Positions 43,471 through 51,434 are shown, counted from the stretch's first letter. The stretch is 64,000 nucleotides of DNA from Pyrodictium sp. (GCA_013540595.1 JABXKE010000002.1:992050-1056049); one strand, 5' to 3'. Made by a program: numbers and translations. The notes: a model not told the origin generated them from the letters alone.

Positions 43471-43848
43471 CTAGAAGTCTAAGCGCACACCCAGTGTTGA
43501 AGGTTTAATACCTCTACTACGTAAAGCCATGAGTAAGCCTCTTCTAATGGCATAACGATCATTACTACTTGTGTAGAAGAAGCCTATTTGCTCCCATACC
43601 TTCTTCCCGTCAATGTACAGTAAAAGTCTAGGATAACTCTTAGCTAATGTTCTCGCAAGCAGAGGAGACATAGCAGCGTCGACGACTAATATACTGAATA
43701 CAGGCTCAAGGCTCCTACTAAGATCCTCTATGAGTCCTGAGATGTATCTTCCAGCAACATCTCTAGAATCGTAAATAACTACAATGGCTAGTCTTGACTT
43801 TGAAAGAATACTAAGTAGCTCCTCTTTTTCACTAATCTGCTTAACCAC
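43471..43848 (-). CDS. Thioredoxin-fold-like protein without CxxC
   Basis: 125 residues. RLAIVVIYDSRDVAGRYISGLIEDLSRSLEPVFSILVVDAAMSPLLARTLAKSYPRLLLYIDGKKVWEQIGF follows the strand-helix-strand-PxxxxY-dGk pattern of thioredoxins, but there is no cysteine pair, so redox activity is not expected. The GTG start overlaps the stop of the upstream zinc-ribbon gene, so the two are tightly coupled. Function unknown. Confidence 0.5.
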   Translation of the reverse strand: MVKQISEKEELLSILSKSRLAIVVIYDSRDVAGRYISGLIEDLSRSLEPVFSILVVDAAMSPLLARTLAKSYPRLLLYIDGKKVWEQIGFFYTSSNDRYAIRRGLLMALRSRGIKPSTLGVRLDF

Positions 43849-44633
43849 TACTGCGAACCCCGCACCTTCTCTTTTAACATCTTTCTCAGAAGCTCTTTTT
43901 CTTCACGTGACAAATGTAGAACAAGTTCAGACTTATTAGGCTGTAGACTAGGAGGCTTAACATACTCGCCAACCACAACGTAGCCGCGCTCAATAGCCTC
44001 TATAACATCGTTTGGGCTATAGAACTCAACAAACTCCTTTAGTTTCTCCTTGAAATCAATAGCTTCCTTAACCTCACGCTCCCTAACCTCTCTGCCGCAT
44101 ACCATGCAGACAAAGTCTGGTGTTAAGCCTCTAAACCCGCAATACGGGCAAGCTATGGGTGTTGGTCTACCATAGTTTTCCCATGCCCTACGAAGCAGAG
44201 GCAACAAATGATCTAACCCATTAGATTTAAGCTCTTTATAGAGATGTGAGACGTAACGTGCAGCCACTTGTGGAGCATTAGTAACAATAAACTCAAGGCG
44301 TTCACGCGTTAGAGGGATACCCTTCTCAAGCATGTAGGCAGCTGCAAGCATGTATACATTCTGCATAGTTGTGCTCATCTTAGACATTATAGCTTCTTTC
44401 GATGGTCTAGACGAGTACTGGTCCACAATACCTGCAACAATAGGCTTTAAAATCTCAACATAATCTTCTCTTGAGAGGCCCAATATATCTAGCCCGCTAC
44501 GAGAGGTAAACTCGTCTACAAGCGCCTCAACTATTGAGTCAACATTTATGCTTTGCCGAGAAACCCTCCTCGCTCCTTTACTTCTAGACCTCTTGCTCCT
44601 AGCTCCTAGTGAGCGTTTACGCTTTCTAGCCAT
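43848..44633 (-). CDS. Zinc-ribbon protein with basic N-terminus, 261 aa
   Basis: A strongly basic tail (MARKRKRSLGARSKRSRSKGARR) suggests nucleic-acid or ribosome binding. A helical middle follows, then a zinc ribbon CPYCGFRG...CMVCG near residues 160-180 and a charged C-terminal helix. Not matched to a named family. ATG 44633 with GAGGAG 8 nt upstream is preferred over 44648. It is translationally coupled to the downstream thioredoxin-like gene. Confidence 0.6.
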   Translation of the reverse strand: MARKRKRSLGARSKRSRSKGARRVSRQSINVDSIVEALVDEFTSRSGLDILGLSREDYVEILKPIVAGIVDQYSSRPSKEAIMSKMSTTMQNVYMLAAAYMLEKGIPLTRERLEFIVTNAPQVAARYVSHLYKELKSNGLDHLLPLLRRAWENYGRPTPIACPYCGFRGLTPDFVCMVCGREVREREVKEAIDFKEKLKEFVEFYSPNDVIEAIERGYVVVGEYVKPPSLQPNKSELVLHLSREEKELLRKMLKEKVRGSQ

Positions 44634-44710
44634 AACTTGACTCCTCACTATATAGGGGTAGAGCAGAAGTCAAAAGAGTGATAGACCCAGCTACCAGTAT
44701 AGTAAAGCTA

Positions 44711-44790
44711 GGTGGGGAGATGTTGGAACTTGCCCCCCTCGACCCAGACAAGATAGGGGATGAAGAAATTACCGCGACCAGAACCCCACC
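44711..44790 (+). ncRNA. C/D box-like sRNA candidate closed by a 7-bp stem
   Basis: GGTGGGG (44711-44717) pairs with CCCCACC (44784-44790). Inside, C' ATGAAGA (44760-44766), exactly 12 nt AATTACCGCGAC, then D-like CAGA (44779-44782). The guide contains ATTACCGCG, the exact complement of CGCGGUAAU in the universally conserved 530 loop of 16S rRNA. Box C is not convincing and box D is a variant, so the call rests on the terminal stem, spacing and target match. It ends directly at the stop of the minus-strand gene at 44791. Confidence 0.45.
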
Positions 44791-45108
44791 CTAGAATCTC
44801 TCATCGTACCAATCTTCTCGGTGGGGTAAATATATGGGGCCATGCCTAGCAGCATACCTGCTAATCAGATAACTGAGCAATACTTCTAACTGTCTTCTCC
44901 TCCTCTTAGCCTCTCTCAATGCCCTCTCTAGCTCATCAATGTCAGGGCGCCTACCGTTAAACCATGCACGGACGAGTCTTCTATAAATGAATCTTAGCAG
45001 GTCTTCGTATTCCTCATCTAAATCGACATTGTATCTGTATTTGTGTATGATGCGCTCTATGAGGTCGCCAATATACTTATCAATAATCATTAATGTCTCT
45101 TCACTCAT
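44791..45108 (-). CDS. Hypothetical protein, 105 aa
   Basis: Not recognised. All-helical, highly charged (DLDEEYEDLLRFIYRRLVRAWF, ELERALREAKRRRRQLEVLLSYLISRYAARHG) with an aromatic, acidic tail DWYDERF. ATG 45108 follows GGAGTG and is preferred over 45117. It precedes the zinc-ribbon gene by about 160 nt, a gap that carries a structured element. Confidence 0.55.
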   Translation of the reverse strand: MSEETLMIIDKYIGDLIERIIHKYRYNVDLDEEYEDLLRFIYRRLVRAWFNGRRPDIDELERALREAKRRRRQLEVLLSYLISRYAARHGPIYLPHREDWYDERF

Positions 45109-45312
45109 GACGCACACTCCATATTACATAGCTTGTAGTCGAGCTAGACTCCTATAAGTTTCCCTCCACATGAAAGCTGAAAACGATTTATTTGGGGCTC
45201 TGCGGCTACCATTATCAGCACATTTAGTCTCTAAGCAGCGGTCAAACTCTTCATCGCCTAGTAGAGAATCTTGGTAAAGAGCTCTTAAAACAGTGCAACT
45301 CTTTACATGGCA

Positions 45313-45372
45313 TGGGCTCAGAATGCTCGTGCATCAGCACCTGTTCAGCTTTCGGGGACTCCTCACAGCCCA
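45313..45372 (-). ncRNA. C/D box sRNA candidate with 6-bp terminal stem
   Basis: Read on the minus strand: stem TGGGCT, box C GTGAGGA (45366-45360), 11-nt guide GTCCCCGAAAG, D' CTGA (45348-45345), 7-nt spacer, C'-like CTGATGC (45337-45331), 9-nt guide ACGAGCATT, D CTGA (45321-45318), stem AGCCCA. The box order, short guides and perfect TGGGCT/AGCCCA closure fit archaeal guide RNAs. Targets not recognised. It lies upstream of, and opposite to, the nucleoside phosphorylase. Confidence 0.5.
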
Positions 45373-45421
45373 CCAAGCCTAATCTGTTACGGTGTCCTAG
45401 TAGTAAATATATTGTCCCCGC

Positions 45422-46174
45422 ATGGTCTGTGACACACTGGGGAAAACATTGAAGCCACAGCATATTAGAATAAGCCCCGACAAGCTTGCTGAAAAAGTCA
45501 TAGTTGTTGGTGATCCAGCCCGTGCCGAATATGTCGCAGAGAACTTTCTTGAGGATGCAGAACTTGTAAACCGCGAGCGTGGTTTCAATATTTACACCGG
45601 ATACTACAAGGGTACGCGCGTAAGTGTGGCAGTACACGGCATAGGGGCGCCATCAGCAGCTATAGTATTTGAAGAGTTACGCATGCTTGGAGCAAAAGTC
45701 ATGATACGCCTAGGCACCGCGGGCGCCCTCATCCCAGAACTCGACATTGGAGATGCTGTTGTGGCAACAGGCGCAGCATACATTCATGGAGGAACTATAG
45801 GCTCATACGTGCCAGATTCATGCATGGCTGCTTCGCCTGATCCCAGGCTGACCACGCTACTCTATGACAAAGCAAAAGAGTTTCATGGAAGAGTAGTATT
45901 AGGTCCAGTATTTAGTAGCGATGCATTCTATGCCGAAGACAAGGAGTTCGTAAAGAAGTGGTCATCACGTGGAATAGTCGCAGTAGAAATGGAGGTTGCA
46001 ACACTCTACGCTCTAGCAACCATGCGAGGATTCAAGGCATCAGCTATACTAGTAATATCTGACAACCTTGCTGTGCCAGGAAAAGAAGAGCTAAAACATC
46101 ACGAAGAGCTAAAAGAGTATGTGGACAAGGCTACACGTGCTGTACTAGAAACACTAGCAGAATACAAGTATTAG
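45422..46174 (+). CDS. 5'-methylthioadenosine / purine nucleoside phosphorylase
   Basis: Hexameric PNP/UDP-family enzyme, 250 residues. VIVVGDPARAEYVAENFL (phosphate loop), AVHGIGAPSAAIVFEELRMLGAKVMIRLGTAGAL, and a long VFSSDAFYAEDKEFVKKWSSRGIVAVEMEVATLYAL stretch nearly matching the Sulfolobus MTA phosphorylase I (the two EVEME-type Glu residues bind ribose; the SDN Asp binds base). Phosphorolysis of MTA, inosine or guanosine in salvage. ATG start. Confidence 0.88.
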   Translation: MVCDTLGKTLKPQHIRISPDKLAEKVIVVGDPARAEYVAENFLEDAELVNRERGFNIYTGYYKGTRVSVAVHGIGAPSAAIVFEELRMLGAKVMIRLGTAGALIPELDIGDAVVATGAAYIHGGTIGSYVPDSCMAASPDPRLTTLLYDKAKEFHGRVVLGPVFSSDAFYAEDKEFVKKWSSRGIVAVEMEVATLYALATMRGFKASAILVISDNLAVPGKEELKHHEELKEYVDKATRAVLETLAEYKY

Positions 46175-46282
46175 CACCAGATTCGAGGGCCACGTGTTTT
46201 ACCTTAACTACTCTAAAACGATAGATATACGATGATGAAGCCTTGGACGAGATGACCACTTCCATGGGGGTGAAGACTAGCC

Positions 46283-46657
46283 GTGGCCTCTGAGAACACC
46301 TCAGCTATGCAGTATAGAGAATTAATGGAGAAGTATGGTCTCATGGTATCAGAAAAAGAGGCTAAACACGCTACACTAGACGGCTCAACAATCACTTACC
46401 GTGCTGTGACAGGATATAGACAAGGCGTTTATCGTATCACTATAAGGCTTGAACCCATGAATTTGATCCACGTAGTAGTCGACGCTGGGGATAAGAGGAG
46501 GGCTCAAAGTCTCGCAGAAAAGCTGGAAGAGCTGGGATTTAATGTTGACGTGGACGAGGAGCGTGTACGTGCATCTTCAAGAGGTCTATCGCTTGCACTT
46601 GTAAAAAGGACGCTTGACATAGTCGATAAGAATAGCGGGGGAGAAAACGACTATTGA
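46283..46657 (+). CDS. Hypothetical protein, 124 aa
   Basis: Not recognised. Alpha/beta with GVYRITIRLEPMNLIHVVVDAGDKRRAQSLAEKLEELGFNVDVDEERV, a strand-helix-strand unit reminiscent of small ferredoxin-like folds. GTG start after GGGGGTGA. Its TGA overlaps the TTG start of the next gene by four bases, so the pair is translationally coupled. Confidence 0.6.
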   Translation: MASENTSAMQYRELMEKYGLMVSEKEAKHATLDGSTITYRAVTGYRQGVYRITIRLEPMNLIHVVVDAGDKRRAQSLAEKLEELGFNVDVDEERVRASSRGLSLALVKRTLDIVDKNSGGENDY

Positions 46658-47673
46658 AAATCATAGATGACCTTGTAGAGAACTATCAGAATAAGGGTAT
46701 TGAATACCTTCTCTCTGAACCTAACATAGTACAACTCTACGTGCTCTCTGGCTCTCCTTTTCCGCAAATGCATCAGCATCATCGTGTGAGTACATTATGT
46801 GGACAGGATGGCACATGTATCAACATGAGCGAAGGAGACAGAGGTGCAACGACTTTTCTCCCTCTTGAGCCTGTGCCTCTAGAGTATGAGTATCCGTCAC
46901 TTATACTTAGCTCAATAATTGATGCTGTTAAGGGTATAGCCGCGCTATCGGATAAGCCCCCACTCATACACGACTACTATGATTTTACTCATCGAAAAGA
47001 CTGTAAGCCCAGGCTAGGCTGTAAGCCAACTAACAAGTATAACTTAGAAGTAACTGAGGCCGGCAACAGTATAGGCTTAAGGTACTATAAACCCATAACG
47101 TGTATTCCATTCCTATTCTCTCATAGATGTGTAAGGCTAAGACGCAGACGTGTACTTGTTGTTCCATGGATTCTTGTTGGTTTTCCAGGAACATACAAAT
47201 CAATAGTATGCCTGGAGAGCAAGTGTGTGTTCGAGTACTCTCCCGAGGAGCAAGTTATAGCTTTGCTAGAGGGGCGTGCTGTAACTCATCCTGCAAGGAC
47301 GAAGACTATTACATGGCTTAACATAGTAGCACTCCTACATAATGCGTATAGTCTAATAGAAGACACTGAAATATCAAGGCCAGTCTTATGGGTGAAAGGT
47401 AACGCGCTAATCATTAGTGCCCATGTGCAGAAACGGGATAATCGTGAAGCCAGAATAGAGTTGCTCCTTTGGAACGCGTCAAAGCTCACTAGTAGCTCAT
47501 CAGTACACTTCAATGGATACAAAATAATCAGAGCGCAAATAGTAACCACTAGGGGTTCTACAGAGCTTATACCAGAATATGATCGTGTAAGAGTAGCTCT
47601 TCACGGCTATGGTCTTGGAATCCTAGTACTAAATATAAGGAAGATACCGTTATTTATAACTAGACGCGACTAG
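46654..47673 (+). CDS. Hypothetical protein, 339 aa
   Basis: Not recognised. N-terminal part with PQMHQHHRVSTLCGQDGTC, then KDCKPRLGCKP and CIPFLFSHRCVRLRRRRVLVVPWILVG; several Cys and His suggest a metal site or disulfides. The C-terminal third is beta-rich (ALIISAHVQKRDNREARIELLLWNAS, RVRVALHGYGLGILVLNIRKI), like a carbohydrate-binding or sandwich domain. No signal peptide. Coupled to the 46283 gene; together an uncharacterised two-gene unit. Confidence 0.6.
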   Translation: MKIIDDLVENYQNKGIEYLLSEPNIVQLYVLSGSPFPQMHQHHRVSTLCGQDGTCINMSEGDRGATTFLPLEPVPLEYEYPSLILSSIIDAVKGIAALSDKPPLIHDYYDFTHRKDCKPRLGCKPTNKYNLEVTEAGNSIGLRYYKPITCIPFLFSHRCVRLRRRRVLVVPWILVGFPGTYKSIVCLESKCVFEYSPEEQVIALLEGRAVTHPARTKTITWLNIVALLHNAYSLIEDTEISRPVLWVKGNALIISAHVQKRDNREARIELLLWNASKLTSSSSVHFNGYKIIRAQIVTTRGSTELIPEYDRVRVALHGYGLGILVLNIRKIPLFITRRD

Positions 47674-47722
47674 GAACAATTTGTAGTAAGGAGTTAGATC
47701 TATTCCTCATTTTGTTATGTTC

Positions 47723-48088
47723 TTAGGTGTAAACGTTGCAGGCTGGTTCGCTTGCTTCAATCTTTTGGCGCAGTATCTTGCAAAACTCGCACATTGTTCT
47801 TGAGATCTCGTAGCCATTCACTACCTCGCCTACAAGCTTCTCAGCGAGCTCCATTGCCCGGCTACGTAACTCCTCGTCTCTGAGTATGAAGTCCACGTAC
47901 TCGCCCCCTCGCCTCTTGAATACATAGTTTGAGACTGCTGCAGGTGTAACTTTCAATATCTTGGCTGCCCTGTAGACTGATAAACCGTAATCTTTGACGA
48001 GTACTAAGGCTATGGCTGCTCTTATTGCTGGCACATACTTCCTAACAGCTAGCTCGCAAGGTGTGGTTAGTAGCCCCGTTTGTTCCAC
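47723..48088 (-). CDS. HTH transcriptional regulator with C-terminal Cys motif
   Basis: 121 residues. IRAAIALVLVKDYGLSVYRAAKILKVTPAAVSNYVFKRRGG is a helix-turn-helix with the recognition helix at VTPAAVSNYV. A C-terminal MCEFCKILRQKIEASEPACNVYT segment offers three Cys, compatible with metal or Fe-S sensing. Resembles the archaeal predicted regulators of COG2522. GTG start. Divergent from the thioredoxin-like gene, with dyads (TTCCA-TGC-TGGAA near 48155; TTTCTC-TCA-GAGAAA near 48212) between them. Confidence 0.75.
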   Translation of the reverse strand: MEQTGLLTTPCELAVRKYVPAIRAAIALVLVKDYGLSVYRAAKILKVTPAAVSNYVFKRRGGEYVDFILRDEELRSRAMELAEKLVGEVVNGYEISRTMCEFCKILRQKIEASEPACNVYT

Positions 48089-48149
48089 GATTTATACCCT
48101 ATAAGTGATAGACTAGAAAACGGGTGTTAATATTGCTAACGTCTGTTTT

Positions 48150-48232
48150 TGTAGGGTTCCATGCTGGAATGCAAAAAGTTTTTATGAGCACAGCTCCTAG
48201 ATTGGATTAGTTTCTCTCAGAGAAAACTAGTA
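48150..48232. promoter_or_regulatory. Dyads and TATA element between regulator and thioredoxin-like gene
   Basis: TTCCA-TGC-TGGAA, a TATA-like AAAAGTTTTTATG, and TTTCTC-TCA-GAGAAA lie within 85 nt in the divergent spacer. Candidate operators for the neighbouring HTH protein (inference). Confidence 0.3.
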
Positions 48233-48293
48233 AACACCTACACCCACAATTTTAACCGCAGCCTGTGAACTAGACGTTGGGGGTGGCCTAGAA

Positions 48294-48581
48294 GTGTTCG
48301 ACCCAGTAGCTATTGAGATAGATGAAGAGACCAAGGAAGCAATACGAGAAGCATTAGAAGACATGGACAAGCCAGTAGAGATAAACGTGTACATAGGGCC
48401 AAACTGCAAGTATTGCAGTGAAACTCTAAAGATAGCTAAGACCCTGGAAGAGGTGGCACCAGTGAGGAATGGTACAAGACTAATAAAAGTTAATGTTTAC
48501 GAAAAGGATAAGGATAAATCAGCATTTGAAGAACAAGGCATTACACGTATACCATCACTGACATTCTTGCTGTCACCATAG
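48294..48581 (+). CDS. Truncated protein disulfide oxidoreductase (N-terminal thioredoxin unit)
   Basis: 95 residues: ETKEAIREALEDMDKPVEINVYIGPNCKYCSETLKIAKTLEEV is the start of an archaeal PDO with a CxxC (CKYC), continuing to GITRIPSLTFL, the cis-Pro strand, then LSP and stop. Normal PDOs have about 220 residues and two thioredoxin units; here the last strands of unit 1 and all of unit 2 are missing. GTG start behind GGGGGTGG. The following pilin-like frame overlaps at the break (see findings). Confidence 0.65.
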   Translation: MFDPVAIEIDEETKEAIREALEDMDKPVEINVYIGPNCKYCSETLKIAKTLEEVAPVRNGTRLIKVNVYEKDKDKSAFEEQGITRIPSLTFLLSP

Positions 48582-48583
48582 CG

Positions 48584-48928
48584 GTGGCTGTGGCTGTTAT
48601 TGGCTGGATAACAGGGCTTTTCGGCGCTAGTGTTGGAGGAACTGAGCAACTACAAATAATGCCAGACAGCTACATAAACGCTACAAATGATACGCTACTT
48701 CTGCACGTAGTGAATAAGGGTGGAGATGTAACTATATATAAGATAGAGATCGTAGGCCTAGGCTATGACAATACTGAAAGAACAATAGGAGCTGGCGCTA
48801 ATACTTGGATAGTAACAAATGCTACAAGCCTAAATCTTGCCGATGCAACCTCAGGAACGCTATACACAGTACGCATCTATACTAAGAACGGCAACGTGTT
48901 TACTGCTACTATACAGGCTAGGAGCTAA
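48584..48928 (+). CDS. Type IV pilin-like protein lacking its leader
   Basis: 114 residues from the GTG. Upstream in the same frame, without any start codon, the reading is TDILAVTIAVAVAVIGWITGLFG: the hydrophobic N-terminal helix of archaeal pilins, begun before the annotated start. The rest (QIMPDSYINATNDTLLLHVVNKGGDVTIYKIEIVG) is a beta-sandwich typical of pilin ectodomains with N-glycosylation-like NAT/NDT sites. A class III signal peptide (basic residues plus Gly) is not present. Remnant or mis-joined gene likely. Confidence 0.5.
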   Translation: MAVAVIGWITGLFGASVGGTEQLQIMPDSYINATNDTLLLHVVNKGGDVTIYKIEIVGLGYDNTERTIGAGANTWIVTNATSLNLADATSGTLYTVRIYTKNGNVFTATIQARS

Positions 48929-48948
48929 GAGTATTGGCTAGGGCTTGG

Positions 48949-50313
48949 CTATGTGAATAGGCGTTTTTTGCGTCTCTTTTTCCTGGTTTTTGTTGCTATT
49001 CGTGTTCTGCGTGTGGTGGCTAGTTTGAGTCCCCGTGTTGCTGCTAGTTGTTCTAGGAGGCGGGTGTAGGCTTCTAGCTGTGTTGTGTGTAGTGTTGCGT
49101 TTATGTGTGCTGCTATGAGTGGTATGTTGTAGTATTCTGGCCCGGCGTAGTGTTTGGCTAGTTGTGCTATGAGTGCCGTGTTCTTTGTGTTTGGTTCTAC
49201 TAGTATTCGCCCTGTTGTGTGGTATGTTGTTGTTGGCTCTGGTTGTTCGACTAGCACGGGGTTGTCTTGTGGGCTGAAGCGTATGTACTGCATTCTTACC
49301 CCGGGTAGGCTGTCTATTGTCTTGGGTAGCCGCTCTGCTAGGGAATCCATTTCTGCTACCTCGGGTTCTCCTGGGATGAGTTGCCTTGTCTTCTCTGCCG
49401 CGCGTTCTGCTAGGCCGCGCGGGCCCCCCTTCATTAGTGCCTGTGATATGTTTCTCGGGGGCGGTAGAGTTAGCTGCCACGTGTAGCCTGGCGCCTGGCC
49501 CACGGTGTCTTGTAGGAATAGGGTGTCGCGATAGCTTGGGTCTAGGGCTGCATCATAGGCTGCCCTATAGGCTTCGGGTACCAGTCTCCTAGCTTCGAGG
49601 AGGATGTCTCTGTTGTTGAGGGGGTACCACTCAATAGCGCTCGCGATGACTTGTTCTAGGCTAGGAGCAGCCTTGGCTACGTGTTCTAGGAGAACCTTCT
49701 CTTTTAGTGCCCGGTAGCTATGGTCTTTTGACACGTATGCAAGCACTATACCCTGCTTCTCGGCGACCTCTACTAGTTTCACTATTTCTGCTAGCGTGTA
49801 GCCGCTTAGGAGGGCTGTGTATACTCCTCCTAGACTATGTATAGTGCCTCTGGCCAGTTTTATTAGTGCTAGTAGCGACGACGTTATTGTGGCCCATAGG
49901 CTACCATCCATTAAGAGTATGCTCCCAGGCGGGAGCCTAAGGGCAAGCCGGACAGCTACACGGTGCTCTACCCAGCTACGCAATGCGTCTAGTACACGTG
50001 TATCCCGGGCCCCGTAGAATCTCAGCTCTAGTAGTCTCTCAGGATCAGAACCTTCAACATACCCGTAGGCACGCGCTACATACAAGGCGCCACCGCCAGC
50101 TAGTGGTATAATGCCGCCCCCACCATCAACAGCCGCCACGACAGAGCCTCCATCACTAGGAGATGGGAGGCCTGGAACCCACCAGTAAGGCTCAACGTCG
50201 AACTGTCTCCTCGCGAGCTTCCCAGCAAGATGCTCAATTATCTTCTCTGCCTCCCCCGTAAAGAGATCTATGAACCAGTCCCCGTGAGCACTAGCAGTTG
50301 CAGGGGTGAGCAC
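48949..50313 (-). CDS. NurA-domain nuclease-like protein
   Basis: 454 residues. VVAAVDGGGGIIPLAGGGALYVARAYGY contains the first metal-binding Asp of the NurA RNase H-like fold; SILLMDGSLWATITSSLLAL the second; IVLAYVSKDHSYRALKE the Lys-Asp-His motif. NurA is the 5'-3' nuclease partner of the HerA helicase in archaeal end resection, but no herA, rad50 or mre11 lies here. A very basic C-terminal tail (TRKKRRKKRLFT) is unusual. GTG start. A GGTAATACCATA motif is at 50396. Confidence 0.75.
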   Translation of the reverse strand: MLTPATASAHGDWFIDLFTGEAEKIIEHLAGKLARRQFDVEPYWWVPGLPSPSDGGSVVAAVDGGGGIIPLAGGGALYVARAYGYVEGSDPERLLELRFYGARDTRVLDALRSWVEHRVAVRLALRLPPGSILLMDGSLWATITSSLLALIKLARGTIHSLGGVYTALLSGYTLAEIVKLVEVAEKQGIVLAYVSKDHSYRALKEKVLLEHVAKAAPSLEQVIASAIEWYPLNNRDILLEARRLVPEAYRAAYDAALDPSYRDTLFLQDTVGQAPGYTWQLTLPPPRNISQALMKGGPRGLAERAAEKTRQLIPGEPEVAEMDSLAERLPKTIDSLPGVRMQYIRFSPQDNPVLVEQPEPTTTYHTTGRILVEPNTKNTALIAQLAKHYAGPEYYNIPLIAAHINATLHTTQLEAYTRLLEQLAATRGLKLATTRRTRIATKTRKKRRKKRLFT

Positions 50314-50534
50314 ACCACAACAGCCTCCGACAACAAAACTATAGCACTGCGATGCAACAACGCCTACTCATGTCGGCCAGAGTATAATAGTCGCTGGTAA
50401 TACCATAAACACATCACGTCACATGCACACCATAAGATAAACGCCAACCAAGAATAATTCATCACCAAATAATACGTAGGCCTAACCCTCTCCCCCAAGC
50501 CAAGAACTGTGACTAGCTAGTGGGGAAGAATACA

Positions 50535-50849
50535 ATGAATAAAGTGGGGGTACGCTTCGAGGTTTGGGTTATAGCTCTCTTAGCAAAGAAGCCTGGCATA
50601 ACATGGTCTGAGCTTAGGCTTGCAGCTGAAAGACTTGTAGAAGTGTATAAGTTTAGAGGCTTAAAGAGTGTAGATAAGGTGCTAGACTATGCTGAGTATC
50701 TTGTGAAGATAGGTATTGTAGAAGAGAGAGGAGGGAAGCTCTATCTTAGAGTAGAGAGCCTCTCTAGTATCTTGTTGCGCTACGTGAAACAGCTAGCAGA
50801 GTCGCAGGCCATGAATAATCTCATTTTAGAGGTTCTGAAGACTAAATAG
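50535..50849 (+). CDS. Small winged-helix-like protein, copy 1
   Basis: 104 residues. VGVRFEVWVIALLAKKPGITWSELRLAAERL and VDKVLDYAEYLVKIGIVEERGGKLYLR look like a winged helix: helices followed by a beta hairpin wing. It is clearly paralogous to the gene at 51084. ATG 50535 has GGGGAAG 6 nt upstream. No other domain. DNA binding is an inference; function unknown. Confidence 0.65.
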   Translation: MNKVGVRFEVWVIALLAKKPGITWSELRLAAERLVEVYKFRGLKSVDKVLDYAEYLVKIGIVEERGGKLYLRVESLSSILLRYVKQLAESQAMNNLILEVLKTK

Positions 50850-51083
50850 CTGCAGGTGTTATTATGCACCGAAAGAGTAAGGATACTACTTAAATAGAGG
50901 CGTAGCATAGATCTGATACGTAGATGAGCTAGGTAGTACTCAGAGTTAAATGTAATACTTACAGCTTGTAGTCATAGTGTAGGGTAGGATAGTTTTATAA
51001 TTTTCAATAATAATCTACACTATAAATACACATACTTAAAACCCTCTAAGGTGCTCGTACTTGGAGAGACATGGAGAAATCCT

Positions 51084-51434
51084 ATGGATAACAAGTATAG
51101 AGTACGTCATGAACTCTGGGTTATCGCGCTACTATTGAGAAGGCCGGGTGTTACTAGGAAAGAGATTGAGAAGCTCATATCAAGACTTCTAGATAAGCTT
51201 GGGCATTATTGTCCTAAGAACGTTAGTGATTTGATTAGCTATATTGACTACCTTGTCCAGATCGGTGTTGTGGTCGATGAAAATGGGCGGCTATACCTCC
51301 GCCAAGACAAGTTGTCGAATTTTCTTATGAAGTATGTACGCCAGATAGCTGATTCTGATCTCATTGATAAGTTGTTGTCAGAGTTCACACAGCAAGAACG
51401 AATGATGATGGGTAGGCGTGTGGGCAACATTTAA
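51084..51434 (+). CDS. Small winged-helix-like protein, copy 2
   Basis: 116 residues, paralogue of 50535: VRHELWVIALLLRRPGVTRKEIEKLISRLL, VSDLISYIDYLVQIGVVVDENGRLYLRQDKLSNFLMKYVRQIADS align almost end to end with copy 1. It has a short extra tail (QQERMMMGRRVGNI). ATG 51084 with GGAG 7 nt upstream is preferred over 51051. The 230-nt spacer contains TATA-like DNA (ATTTTCAATAATAATC), so the two copies may be separately transcribed. Confidence 0.65.
   Translation: MDNKYRVRHELWVIALLLRRPGVTRKEIEKLISRLLDKLGHYCPKNVSDLISYIDYLVQIGVVVDENGRLYLRQDKLSNFLMKYVRQIADSDLIDKLLSEFTQQERMMMGRRVGNI

Noticed and set aside
44711-44790. tRNA gene suggested by a 7-bp stem enclosing about 65 nt
   Set aside because: No D-arm or TTCRA T-loop on either strand.
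46232-46293. C/D sRNA-like order ATGATGA ... GTGAAGA ... CTGA
   Set aside because: The GTGAAGA is part of GGGGGTGA, the ribosome-binding site of the gene at 46283, and the last box lies in its coding sequence; D' is absent.
48938-49480. 180-codon minus-strand frame rich in Thr, Arg and Asn
   Set aside because: It is the shifted frame of the NurA-like gene; its composition is that of a shadow ORF.
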